The notes below the pieces were generated by a model. The model did not search any database. It saw only the letters and a list, made by a program, of their open reading frames with translations, and was not told the origin of the DNA. Positions 24,881-32,393 of a DNA stretch of 32,494 bases are shown here, one piece after another. Numbering within the stretch: the stretch's first letter is position 1; every line of letters starts with the position of its first letter. The translations under genes and the position numbers were made by a program. The DNA is from F23-D06 sp963603365 (GTDB lineage: Bacteria; Bacteroidota; Bacteroidia; Bacteroidales; WCHB1-69): the NCBI GenBank assembly GCA_963603365.1, contig CAVCMI010000031.1, forward strand, positions 1 to 32,494, given 5' to 3'.

Positions 24881-24911
24881 CAAAAATACATTTTTTCATA
24901 ACTTATGCAAG
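24881..24911 (-). promoter_or_regulatory. Predicted promoter for the rho operon
   Basis: On the minus strand TATTTTTG (24881-24888) matches TAnnTTTG, and CTTG lies 19 bp further upstream (24908-24911), a near match to the -33 TTTG. This places the transcription start about 45 nt before ATG 24832. Confidence 0.55.
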
Positions 24912-24989
24912 AAAAAAAAGCGGATGAAAAGGGATTGATTTGCATTATGGATTAAAGAGAACAAAGGACACAAAAAGGTGATTTGTGAC

Positions 24990-25029
24990 AAAAAAAAAGA
25001 AAGCATATCGTTCAGGATATGCTTTCTTT
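24990..25029 (-). terminator. Intrinsic terminator of the rpmD-rplQ ribosomal operon
   Basis: A 14-bp perfect stem (24996-25009 with 25016-25029) and a 6-nt loop, followed on the minus strand by a T-run (A-run 24990-24998). It lies 36 bp after the rplQ stop. Confidence 0.9.
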
Positions 25030-25064
25030 CTGTATGAAAAGTCAAGGCATCAACCTTGATTTGA

Positions 25065-25547
25065 TTATTCTGCTGCCGTTTCCTGTGCGGTCTCTTCGGC
25101 TTTTGCCGGTTCTTCTGCCTGGGCAGATTTCTTGCTGCTGCGGCGAGTGCGCGTAGATTTCTTGGCAGATTGTGCAGAGGTATAGGTTTCGTTATAGTCA
25201 ACAAATTCGATAATGCACATTTCGGCATTGTCACCCTTGCGGAAGCCAGTCTTGAGGATACGGGTGTATCCGCCGGGACGGTCAGCCACCTTTTGGGATA
25301 TGTCGCGGAAAAGCTCCGTCACGGCATACTTGTTCTGAAGTTTGGCAAACACCATACGTCTGGAGTGGGTGGTGTCCTGTTTGCTGAGCGTCACGAGCGG
25401 TTCGACATATTTTCTCAATTCTCTGGCTTTGGCCAAAGTAGTAGAAATCCTTTTGTGCATTATCAGAGATGCCGACATATTAGACATCAGCGCTTTTCTG
25501 TGGGCATCTGTTCTACCTAAATGGTTAATTTTTTTAGCGTGTCTCAT
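25065..25547 (-). CDS. rplQ: 50S ribosomal protein L17
   Basis: 160 residues. The first 110 residues match L17 (MRHAKKINHLGRTDAHRKAL, HKRISTTLAKARELRKYVEPL, RPGGYTRILKTGFRKGD). The C-terminal 45 residues form a Lys/Ala/Glu-rich tail (KKSTRTRRSSKKSAQAEEPAK), a common Bacteroidetes extension. It is the last gene of the alpha operon, 5 nt after rpoA. Confidence 0.97.
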   Translation of the reverse strand: MRHAKKINHLGRTDAHRKALMSNMSASLIMHKRISTTLAKARELRKYVEPLVTLSKQDTTHSRRMVFAKLQNKYAVTELFRDISQKVADRPGGYTRILKTGFRKGDNAEMCIIEFVDYNETYTSAQSAKKSTRTRRSSKKSAQAEEPAKAEETAQETAAE

Positions 25548-25552
25548 TGTTA

Positions 25553-26548
25553 TTAATCCTTATCTAATTTATATTTTGATACATTCATACCGAATTCCAG
25601 TCCTTTGGACTTAACCAGGTCTTCGAGTTCGGCGAGAGACTTCTTGCCGAAATTGCGGAATTTGAGAAGGTCGGCCTTGTGGATGGCGACCAGGTCACCG
25701 AGGGTTTCAAGTTCTGCTGACTTAAGGCAGTTCAACGCTCTCACGGAAAGGTCCATATCTACGAGTTTAGATTTAAGGATCTGTCTGATGAGCATGGAAT
25801 CCTCGTCAAAATCTTCGGTTTCTGCGGGCTGTTCCTGAACGTCAAGTGAAATCTTGTCGTCGGAGAAGAGCGCGAAATGTTGGATCAGAATTTTGGCGGC
25901 CTCTTTCAAAGCTTCTTTCGGGTGGATAGATCCGTCGGTGTCTATTTCCATAATCAGCTTCTCGAAGTCCGTTTTCTGTTCCACGCGGTAGGGTTCAATC
26001 ACGTACTTCACGTTCTTGATCGGGGTATGAATTGAGTCTATTGCAATCACATCGATGCCGTCGTGAATGAAGCGGTTGTCCTCGACAGGCACATAGCCGC
26101 GTCCTTTGTCAATCGTGATCTCCATCACTAAACGGACTGTCGGTTCCATACGGCAGATGAGCAAGTCAGGATTCAGCACTTGGAAGAAATTGAGGAAACG
26201 GTTCATATCGCCGGCAGTGAAAGTTTCCTGACCGCTGATGACGACAGTAACCTTTTCGGAGTTGTTGTTCTCAATCTTGTTTTTCAGGCGGACCTGTTTA
26301 AGGTTGAGCACCATATCCGTAACATCCTCCATAACACCGGGAATCGAAGAGAACTCCTGAGCCACGCCTTCGATCTTGATGGAAGTAATAGCAAAGCCTT
26401 CCAAGGACGAGAGCAGGACACGTCGGAGTGCGTTGCCTATCGTCACGCCGTATCCTTGCTGCAAGGGACGAAATTCAAATACGCCATGAAAATCGTCGGC
26501 CTCGTTCATGATAACCTTGTCGGGTTTCTGAAATGTTAAAATTGCCAT
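25553..26548 (-). CDS. rpoA: DNA-directed RNA polymerase subunit alpha
   Basis: 331 residues, normal length. The N-terminal dimerisation domain has FEFRPLQQGYGVTIGNALRRVLLSSLEG. An acidic linker lies near residues 230-250 (EQPAETEDFDED). The C-terminal domain has the two HhH-like segments LSVRALNCLKSAELETLGDL and LLKFRNFGKKSLAELEDLV that contact UP elements and activators. It follows rpsD after an unusually structured 107-nt spacer. Confidence 0.98.
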   Translation of the reverse strand: MAILTFQKPDKVIMNEADDFHGVFEFRPLQQGYGVTIGNALRRVLLSSLEGFAITSIKIEGVAQEFSSIPGVMEDVTDMVLNLKQVRLKNKIENNNSEKVTVVISGQETFTAGDMNRFLNFFQVLNPDLLICRMEPTVRLVMEITIDKGRGYVPVEDNRFIHDGIDVIAIDSIHTPIKNVKYVIEPYRVEQKTDFEKLIMEIDTDGSIHPKEALKEAAKILIQHFALFSDDKISLDVQEQPAETEDFDEDSMLIRQILKSKLVDMDLSVRALNCLKSAELETLGDLVAIHKADLLKFRNFGKKSLAELEDLVKSKGLEFGMNVSKYKLDKD

Positions 26549-26574
26549 GTTTGCTTGTTGTTTGATGTTTGAAA

Positions 26575-26640
26575 TTAAACGGTTAAAAGGTTCTGTGCTT
26601 ACGCTTCAAGCGGCTTGCAGATTCACGAATAACCGTTTAA
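26575..26640 (-). promoter_or_regulatory. 11-bp inverted repeat in the rpsD-rpoA spacer (possible RNA structure)
   Basis: TTAAACGGTTA (26575-26585) and its exact complement TAACCGTTTAA (26630-26640) enclose 44 nt that contain smaller complementary segments (for example CGCT-TGA-AGCG on the minus strand). In the mRNA this would fold as a branched hairpin between rpsD and rpoA. There is no T-run after it, so it is not a terminator; a regulatory or processing site is possible. Confidence 0.5.
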
Positions 26641-26655
26641 CCGGCTTTTGATCTA

Positions 26656-27261
26656 TTACTTGGAATACAACTCGACGATGGACTGCTCGTTTATGGTTTC
26701 GGGAATCTCCTCTCTTTGGGGATAATTCATGAATTTGCCTACCATAAGGTTGCCGTCCCATTCGAGCCATGCTGAATTCATAGCCTTGCCGCTCAGCGAA
26801 TTGGTTATGACCTCGAGAGCCTTGGAACGCTCGCGGACTTCAACCGTGTCGCCGGGAACAAGAAGGCGTGACGGAATGTTGCAAACTTCACCGTTGACGG
26901 AAATGTGGCGGTGGTTGACAAGTTGACGGGCTGCTGCACGCGAGGGGGCTATTCCAAGACGGAACACAACATTGTCGAGACGTGACTCGATAAGCTGCAT
27001 CAAGTTTTGACCCGTTGCGCCTTTCTTGCGGGCTGCCAATGCAAACAGTTTGCGGAACTGACGCTCCAACAGACCGTACGTGTATTTGGCTTTCTGTTTT
27101 TCCTGAAGCTGCATCCCGTATTCGGAAAGCTTGGAACGTCTTCTGGATTGACCATGCTGACCCGGGGCATAGTTCTTTCTCTCGAAATTCTTGTCGGGGC
27201 CGAAAATGGGCTCTTTGAATTTTCTTGCTATTCTTGTTTTGGGTCCTGTATATCTTGCCAT
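26656..27261 (-). CDS. rpsD: 30S ribosomal protein S4
   Basis: 201 residues. MARYTGPKTRIARKFKEPIFG and YAPGQHGQSRRRSKLSEYGMQLQEKQKAKYTYGLLERQFR are typical of S4, followed by the S4 RNA-binding domain (ESRLDNVVFRLGIAPSRAAARQLVNHRHISVNG-type, about residues 90-150). It is a primary 16S rRNA-binding assembly protein and in E. coli the regulator of this operon. It carries no zinc cysteines at the N-terminus. Confidence 0.98.
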   Translation of the reverse strand: MARYTGPKTRIARKFKEPIFGPDKNFERKNYAPGQHGQSRRRSKLSEYGMQLQEKQKAKYTYGLLERQFRKLFALAARKKGATGQNLMQLIESRLDNVVFRLGIAPSRAAARQLVNHRHISVNGEVCNIPSRLLVPGDTVEVRERSKALEVITNSLSGKAMNSAWLEWDGNLMVGKFMNYPQREEIPETINEQSIVELYSK

Positions 27262-27304
27262 AATTCTGTTTTATCTATTATTGTTTAACGGTACGAATTG
27301 AAAA

Positions 27305-27694
27305 TTATACTCTTCTGTGTTTCGGAGGACGGCATCCGTTGTGAGGAAGCGGAGTCACGTCGGTGATCTCCTCAACTATAATGCCTGTCGTGTTGATAGA
27401 CCTGATAGCAGACTCACGCCCTTGGCCGGGACCCTTTACATAAACCTTTACTTTGCGCAATCCAAGGTCGTATGCAACCTTTGCGCAATCCTGTGCAACC
27501 ATCTGGGCAGCATAGGGGGTATTCTTCTTAGAACCTCTGTATCCCATTTTGCCTGCGGATGACCAGGAGATGACTTGACCGTCATTATTTGTAAGGGAAA
27601 CGATGACATTGTTGAAAGAGGCATAAATGAAAGCCTTTCCCGAAGCATCGATCCTGACAACTTTCTTCTTGGATGTTTTTGTGTTTTTTGCCAT
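27305..27694 (-). CDS. rpsK: 30S ribosomal protein S11
   Basis: 129 residues, full length. Conserved segments include YASFNNVIVSLTNNDGQVISWSSAG, GYRGSKKNTPYAAQ, VYVKGPGQGRESAIRSI and the C-terminal PLPHNGCRPPKHRRV. It forms part of the 30S platform. Order rpsM-rpsK-rpsD is the standard alpha-operon order. Confidence 0.98.
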   Translation of the reverse strand: MAKNTKTSKKKVVRIDASGKAFIYASFNNVIVSLTNNDGQVISWSSAGKMGYRGSKKNTPYAAQMVAQDCAKVAYDLGLRKVKVYVKGPGQGRESAIRSINTTGIIVEEITDVTPLPHNGCRPPKHRRV

Positions 27695-27732
27695 AACTAT
27701 ATGTTTTCTCTATCCATGTACTGATTTAGTTA

Positions 27733-28107
27733 CTACTTGGTTGCTTTCTTCTTGTTTGCAACGGTTTTCTTGCGTCCCTTACGCGTACGCGCATTGTTCT
27801 TCGTGCTCTGTCCACGTACGGGAAGACCGAGACGGTGTCTGATGCCTCTGTAGCATCCGATATCCATCAGACGCTTTATGTTCATCTGCTCCTCGCTTCT
27901 CAGAGGTCCTTCTACTTTAATCTCATTAACCAATCCACGGATTACTGCCAATTCATCATCGTTCCATTCATTTACCTTCTTGTCCCAGCTGATACCGGCT
28001 TTCGTCAAAATCCTCTGGGCGGTGCTTCTGCCGATCCCATAAATGTAAGTCAGACCGATTTCACCATGTTTGTTCTTAGGTAAATCAATACCTGCAATTC
28101 TTGCCAT
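27733..28107 (-). CDS. rpsM: 30S ribosomal protein S13
   Basis: 124 residues. MARIAGIDLPKNKHGEIGLTYIYGIGRSTAQRIL and the C-terminal RHRLGLPVRGQSTKNNARTRKG with a Lys-rich tail are diagnostic of S13, which contacts the P-site tRNA and forms the bridge to the 50S subunit. It follows rpmJ by 33 nt. Confidence 0.98.
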   Translation of the reverse strand: MARIAGIDLPKNKHGEIGLTYIYGIGRSTAQRILTKAGISWDKKVNEWNDDELAVIRGLVNEIKVEGPLRSEEQMNIKRLMDIGCYRGIRHRLGLPVRGQSTKNNARTRKGRKKTVANKKKATK

Positions 28108-28140
28108 ATTACTTTATCTTTTTATGTTTAATAATATTTA

Positions 28141-28257
28141 TTATCCCTGACGTTGTTTGAATTTAGGGTTTTTCTTGTTGATCACGTAAACGACCCCGTG
28201 ACGTTTGACCACAATGCAGTCTTCGGACCTTTTCTTGACTGATGTTCTTACTTTCAT
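28141..28257 (-). CDS. rpmJ: 50S ribosomal protein L36 (zinc-less form)
   Basis: 38 residues, read directly from the sequence: begins MKVRTSVKKRSEDC and ends NKKNPKFKQRQG, with TAA at 28141-28143. Only one of the usual zinc-ribbon cysteines remains (Cys14), and the CxxC...C...H pattern is absent, as in other Bacteroidetes L36. It is in the standard position between infA and rpsM. Confidence 0.95.
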   Translation of the reverse strand: MKVRTSVKKRSEDCIVVKRHGVVYVINKKNPKFKQRQG

Positions 28258-28306
28258 TTTTTTTTGATTATTGTTAGATTTTCTGTTCTTTTGTTCTGTG
28301 TTGAAA

Positions 28307-28528
28307 TTATGCTTTATATCTGAATGTGATTCTGCCTTTTGTCAGATCGTACGGGGACATGGCAATCTGAACCTTGTCGCCAGGGAGAATCTTGATGTAA
28401 TGGAGACGCATTTTTCCAGAGAGATGCGCAATAATCTCGTGACCGCTTTCAATCCGTACACGGTACATTCCATTTCCCAGTGCCTCGGTGACTACGCCGT
28501 CCAGATCGAATGATGATTGTTTTGCCAT
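28307..28528 (-). CDS. infA: Translation initiation factor IF-1
   Basis: 73 residues, full length. The single S1/OB-fold domain is clear: DLDGVVTEALGNGMYRVRIESGH, HLSGKMRLHYIKILPGDKV and the ending KGRITFRYKA. IF-1 binds the A site of the 30S subunit during initiation. It lies 16 nt after map. Confidence 0.97.
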   Translation of the reverse strand: MAKQSSFDLDGVVTEALGNGMYRVRIESGHEIIAHLSGKMRLHYIKILPGDKVQIAMSPYDLTKGRITFRYKA

Positions 28529-28544
28529 ATTCCTTGTTGTGATT

Positions 28545-29345
28545 TTAATAAAGTTCGTCTGTTCCGATTACTTCTCCTATCAGTTTGTAGGAAGATATTA
28601 CTTCTGTGCCTTTTGAAGTGATGGCCAATTGATGCTCATAATGGGCTGCGGGCTTGTGGTCATGAGTGCGGATTGTCCATCCGTCTTTCTCTATATAGAT
28701 CTTTCTGGCGCCCAATGTGATCATCGGCTCTATGCAGATGCACATCCCTTCCTGAAGGACATCTCCATGCCCCTGCCGTCCATAATTAGGGATGTCAGGT
28801 CTCTCGTGCATCTCCTTCCCAATGCCATGTCCGCAGAGTTCTCTAACAACACCGTAGTTGAACTGGCTGACGTAACTTTCGACAGCATATCCGATGTCGC
28901 CCACAGTATTGCCTGCTATGGCAACCTTTATGGCACGGTTCAACGACTCTTTCGTCCTTTCCATCAGCAGACGTACCTCCTCAGAGACTTCACCGACAGC
29001 AAACGTATAGGCAAAGTCACCTTGGAATCCGTCGAGTATGGCGCCGCAGTCAACGGAGACAATGTCGCCGTTCTCAAGAAACATCCCGTTTTTAGGGATG
29101 CCGTGTACGACAACGTCGTTGACTGAAAGGCACAACGATGCCGGGAAACCTTCGAACCCCTTGAAAGAAGGGACAGCATGATGGTCTCTTATGTACTCTT
29201 CGCCAATCTGGTCAAGGTACGTAAGGGGAACGCCCGGCTTGATGTGTTTGGCCACCTCTGCCAACGTTCCTGCCACGACCTGAGCGCTTTTCCGAAGCTT
29301 CTCGAAGTCCGAATCGGTCTTGTATTTCACTCTTCTGAACACCAT
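28545..29345 (-). CDS. map: Methionine aminopeptidase type I
   Basis: 266 residues. It removes the N-terminal Met from nascent proteins. The five metal ligands are visible: Asp in SVDCGAI, Asp in GDFAYTF, His in CGHGIGKEMH, Glu in CIEPMI, and Glu in YEHQLAI. The substrate-side PSFKGFEGFPASLCLSVNDVV is also typical. It is 7 nt after secY, the normal place in the Bacteroidetes spc operon. Confidence 0.97.
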   Translation of the reverse strand: MVFRRVKYKTDSDFEKLRKSAQVVAGTLAEVAKHIKPGVPLTYLDQIGEEYIRDHHAVPSFKGFEGFPASLCLSVNDVVVHGIPKNGMFLENGDIVSVDCGAILDGFQGDFAYTFAVGEVSEEVRLLMERTKESLNRAIKVAIAGNTVGDIGYAVESYVSQFNYGVVRELCGHGIGKEMHERPDIPNYGRQGHGDVLQEGMCICIEPMITLGARKIYIEKDGWTIRTHDHKPAAHYEHQLAITSKGTEVISSYKLIGEVIGTDELY

Positions 29346-29352
29346 ATCGAGA

Positions 29353-30711
29353 TTAACCTCCGTAAACTCCGCCCATTCTGCCTTTTATTCTGCCGGATTT
29401 TGTCAAACCGTCGTAATGTCTCATCAGCAAGTGGCTTTCAATCTGTTGCAGCGTGTCAAGTACAACCCCCACCATAATCAGCAGCGAGGTGCCGCCGAAG
29501 AACTGGGCGAACTGCTGGTTGACGCCGAACAGACGCACAATTGCGGGGAGCACGGCCACGATGCCGAGGAAAATAGAACCTGGCAGCGTGATGTGCGACA
29601 TGATTCTGTCAATCATTTCAGCAGTCTGCTTCCCGGGTTTCGTTCCGGGGATGAAACCGCCGTTCTTCTTGAGGTCTTCGGCAATCTGCTGCGGATTGAT
29701 CGTGATAGCCGTGTAGAAATACGTGAAAAGGATGATCAGCACGAAAAACACGGCGTTGTATCCGAAGCGGTTATAGTCGATAAAGCTGCTCCAGAAACCT
29801 GACGTGGTTTCTGTCGTGATGTTGACAAACGTCAACGGGATGAACATAATGGCCTGAGCGAAAATGATGGGCATGACACCGGCGGCATTGACCTTGAGCG
29901 GAAGGTAATTGCGGACGCCGCCGTACTGTTTGTTGCCGACAATGCGTTTGGCGTACTGTACGGGGATGCGGCGTGTGCCTTGCACCAGCAAAATGCAGAG
30001 TCCGATAATCACCATCATCATAATGATTTCAATGATGAAAACAATCGGTCCGCCGTTCATTTCGGAGATGCGGGCCACAAATTCGGCTTTGATAGCATAC
30101 GGGAAGCGGGCTATGATACCGATCATGATAATCATAGATATACCGTTGCCGATGCCGTTGTCCGTGATTCTTTCGCCCATCCACATAATAAACAGCGTGG
30201 CTGCAATCAACAGGATGAAAGCGCAGAAAGAGAAAGCGGTAAATCCGAGAATGTGGTGGTCCAGCATAGAGGGGGCGACGGCTCCGGGGAACTGGTTCAC
30301 AAGGTTGGCGATATAAGCCGGGGCCTGGATGGCCAGCACCACCACCGTCAAATAACGGGTGATCTGGTTGATTTTCTTCCTGCCGCTTTCACCCTCTTTG
30401 GAAAGGCGCTGGAAATAAGGAACGGCCAGCGTCATCAATTGGATGATAATGGAGGCCGAGATGTAAGGCATTATGCCGAGCGCGAAGATAGAGGCGTTGG
30501 AGAATGCGCCGCCTGAGAACAGGTCGAGCATTCCGAGAAGGCCCTTCTGCGCCGCGCTTGAGAACGCGGAAAGTCCGCCGGGATTGATGCCCGGAAGCAC
30601 CACATGCGCGCCGAAGCGGTAAATCAGGATGATGAAGAGCGTATAGAGGATGCGTTTCCTCAGGTCTTCAATCCTGAATATGTTTTTGATGGTTTCTACA
30701 AATTTTTTCAT
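29353..30711 (-). CDS. secY: Preprotein translocase subunit SecY
   Basis: 452 residues, the channel-forming subunit of the Sec translocon. About ten transmembrane helices are visible. Signature segments are FGAHVVLPGINPGGL (helix 1 and plug region), LGIMPYISASIIIQLM, GKKEG-like SKEGESGRKKINQITRYLTV, and NPQQIAEDLKKNGGFIPGTKPGKQT in the C-terminal cytoplasmic loop. It is 24 nt after rplO. Confidence 0.98.
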   Translation of the reverse strand: MKKFVETIKNIFRIEDLRKRILYTLFIILIYRFGAHVVLPGINPGGLSAFSSAAQKGLLGMLDLFSGGAFSNASIFALGIMPYISASIIIQLMTLAVPYFQRLSKEGESGRKKINQITRYLTVVVLAIQAPAYIANLVNQFPGAVAPSMLDHHILGFTAFSFCAFILLIAATLFIMWMGERITDNGIGNGISMIIMIGIIARFPYAIKAEFVARISEMNGGPIVFIIEIIMMMVIIGLCILLVQGTRRIPVQYAKRIVGNKQYGGVRNYLPLKVNAAGVMPIIFAQAIMFIPLTFVNITTETTSGFWSSFIDYNRFGYNAVFFVLIILFTYFYTAITINPQQIAEDLKKNGGFIPGTKPGKQTAEMIDRIMSHITLPGSIFLGIVAVLPAIVRLFGVNQQFAQFFGGTSLLIMVGVVLDTLQQIESHLLMRHYDGLTKSGRIKGRMGGVYGG

Positions 30712-30735
30712 CTGGAAGTTCGGTTAAGTTAAAAA

Positions 30736-31200
30736 CTACTCGGCCTGTGCAGATTCCCTGGTAAGCGCCGCGCTTCCGCCTGCCTTTTCTATCATCTCCT
30801 TGGCTTTGGCGGAAAATTTGTCAGCCTTCACATTGACCTTTGCTGTCAGCTCGCCCTTGGCGAGAATCGCCACGAGGTCGTTCTTCCTGACCAGACCGTT
30901 TGCTACCAGGACATCCTTGTCAATGTCCGTGACGTTCTTTTCAGCCAGCTTCTGCAACGCACTTACGTTGACTGCATTGTATTCAACACGGTTGATGTTC
31001 TTGAACCCCCTCTTGGGCAGAATTCTGTATATAGGCATCTGGCCACCTTCAAAACCGATCTTGCGGCTGTAACCGGAACGTGACTGTGCACCCTTGTTGC
31101 CGCGCGTAGAAGTACCACCCTTGCCCGAACCTTGTCCTCTACCTATTCTTCTTTCGCTTTTCGTTGAATTTGCTGCTGGTTTTAAGTTGTGTAATTCCAT
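30736..31200 (-). CDS. rplO: 50S ribosomal protein L15
   Basis: 154 residues. The basic Gly/Ser-rich N-terminus (GRGQGSGKGGTSTRGNKGAQSRSG) and the segment GFEGGQMPIYRILPKRGFKN are diagnostic of L15. It sits in its usual place between rpmD and secY. Confidence 0.98.
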   Translation of the reverse strand: MELHNLKPAANSTKSERRIGRGQGSGKGGTSTRGNKGAQSRSGYSRKIGFEGGQMPIYRILPKRGFKNINRVEYNAVNVSALQKLAEKNVTDIDKDVLVANGLVRKNDLVAILAKGELTAKVNVKADKFSAKAKEMIEKAGGSAALTRESAQAE

Positions 31201-31237
31201 TTTGTCGTAAATTTCAAAAATCTGTTATTTTATTTCA

Positions 31238-31417
31238 TTATAATTCTTCAACGGATACCAAATGCTTGACCGCTTCGACAATGCCCAATATTTGATCGGT
31301 TGCCTCATGCTCTACCGTTTGATGCATTTTGCGCAATCCTAATGACTGCAATGACCTTTTCTGACGGGCAGGTCTGTCAACTGCACTTCTTACCTGCGTA
31401 ATTTTAATCTTTTTCAT
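31238..31417 (-). CDS. rpmD: 50S ribosomal protein L30
   Basis: 59 residues, read directly: MKKIKITQVRSAVDRPARQK at the N-terminus, LQSLGLRKMHQTVEH in the middle and VEAVKHLVSVEEL at the end, with TAA at 31238-31240. The length and pattern match L30. It is the first gene of the ribosomal cluster here; normally rpsE precedes it. It is separated from the next promoter-like box by a leader of about 220 nt that contains an intrinsic terminator. Confidence 0.95.
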   Translation of the reverse strand: MKKIKITQVRSAVDRPARQKRSLQSLGLRKMHQTVEHEATDQILGIVEAVKHLVSVEEL

Positions 31418-31467
31418 CCCTACAATTTAATTTAATTGTTGTTATTAATTCATTTTATCTTTCCCTA

Positions 31468-31503
31468 ATAAAAAAAATAGCGCACTTTTTTAGGCAAAAG
31501 TGC
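31468..31503 (-). terminator. Intrinsic terminator (possible attenuator) in the rpmD leader
   Basis: An 8-bp perfect stem (GCACTTTT at 31482-31489 with AAAAGTGC at 31496-31503) with a 6-nt loop. On the minus strand it is followed by GCTATTTTTTTTATT. It lies 50 bp upstream of the rpmD start and about 140 nt downstream of the predicted transcription start. Confidence 0.7.
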
Positions 31504-31640
31504 AACTACCGAACTATTCAAACTATAATCCCACCCCACTCTCTATCTGCCCGCCACTTGTATTACAGTCCGTGAAAATCAAATAGTTGCAAGCACCATC
31601 CACTCTTTTCTCCCCCTCTTGCGGCTTTTCACTTCAAAAA
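31504..31640 (-). other. Untranslated leader upstream of the rpmD terminator
   Basis: About 137 nt between the predicted start site and the intrinsic terminator, without a convincing ORF. The 5' end (CACTTTTTGAAGTG on the minus strand) can form a 5-bp hairpin, or its ACTTTTT part could pair with the AAAAAGT 3' arm of the terminator. If transcription usually stops at the hairpin this would be a small RNA. No known RNA family was recognised. Confidence 0.35.
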
Positions 31641-31645
31641 GTGTG

Positions 31646-31653
31646 CAAAGATA
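31646..31653 (-). promoter_or_regulatory. Bacteroidetes -7 box (TATCTTTG) for the rpmD operon
   Basis: Minus strand reads TATCTTTGCACAC, a strong match to TAnnTTTG. A CTTG lies 17 bp upstream, slightly closer than the usual 19-21 bp. Confidence 0.6.
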
Positions 31654-31821
31654 CGCTTTTTTTCAATACACAAGTCGTATCCCATAAGTTTATTTTTACG
31701 GTTGGTGTCTCTCCCTTCTTCCTGACTGCAAAAAAAACGTACGGGGCTGTAACATCTGCCGCAGCCTTTACGACATAAAAATATGGATGCGCAAAAAAGC
31801 GTCCGACAAACGATATTTTAC

Positions 31822-31829
31822 TATCTTTG
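31822..31829 (+). promoter_or_regulatory. Bacteroidetes -7 box (TATCTTTG) for the secreted-protein gene
   Basis: TATCTTTGCACG lies 31 bp before the ATG at 31860. It is a strong -7 match; no clear -33 element. Confidence 0.6.
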
Positions 31830-31859
31830 CACGCTTTAAAAAATAATAAATATAGTATC

Positions 31860-32309
31860 ATGAAGAAAATTATCTTGACCGTATTGATGACCGCTTTCGT
31901 ATTCGCCAGTTTTGCCCAGCGAAGCAAGCCGAAAAGCGATTTCGTGCTGAACCAACGGATGTACGAACAGTTTTCACCCCAAGAAATCGAGGATATGTAC
32001 AACAACGACTTCGCCCGCCTCTTCAGTCTCAATTTCCGTCTCACCAACATGGTACGTGTTGCCACCAAATACGACGGGGATGTCAACATGCTCCAAAGTC
32101 TGGAAACGTACGCCAAGCAGGGCGTGACCCCCGACGAGGCGGAGATTATACGTTCTGGTTTCATAAATTACACCTCGTACGATTTCCCGCAGGACGAAAC
32201 CAGGACAAATGTCGTCCCGCTCCGCACACCAGGATACTACATTCTGATTCTCTCAAAGAGCGCCTACGATGCCGCCGAGTCGGCAAACCTTAAAGAATAC
32301 GTCTATTAA
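31860..32309 (+). CDS. Secreted protein of unknown function
   Basis: 149 residues from ATG 31860. The N-terminus MKKIILTVLMTAFVFASFAQ is a signal peptide with cleavage after SFA. The mature part (about 130 residues) is charged and contains YEQFSPQEIEDMYNNDFARLFSLNFRLTNMV near its start and a Pro-rich central stretch. No domain is recognised. Bacteroidetes have many lineage-specific secreted proteins of this size. A second signal-peptide gene follows 80 bp later on the same strand. Confidence 0.8.
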   Translation: MKKIILTVLMTAFVFASFAQRSKPKSDFVLNQRMYEQFSPQEIEDMYNNDFARLFSLNFRLTNMVRVATKYDGDVNMLQSLETYAKQGVTPDEAEIIRSGFINYTSYDFPQDETRTNVVPLRTPGYYILILSKSAYDAAESANLKEYVY

Positions 32310-32339
32310 CACTGAAAGCACGGCTTTGACACAATAGAA

Positions 32340-32393
32340 ATGAAACTTATGCCCAAGGGATTCATACAGCAAAAGAAAACATCACAGATATGA
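32340..32393 (+). CDS. Possible 17-residue ORF overlapping the next start
   Basis: MKLMPKGFIQQKKTSQI ends in a TGA that overlaps the following ATG (ATGA at 32390-32393). No ribosome-binding site or conservation can be judged. It may be a chance ORF or a short upstream peptide coupling translation. Confidence 0.15.
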   Translation: MKLMPKGFIQQKKTSQI

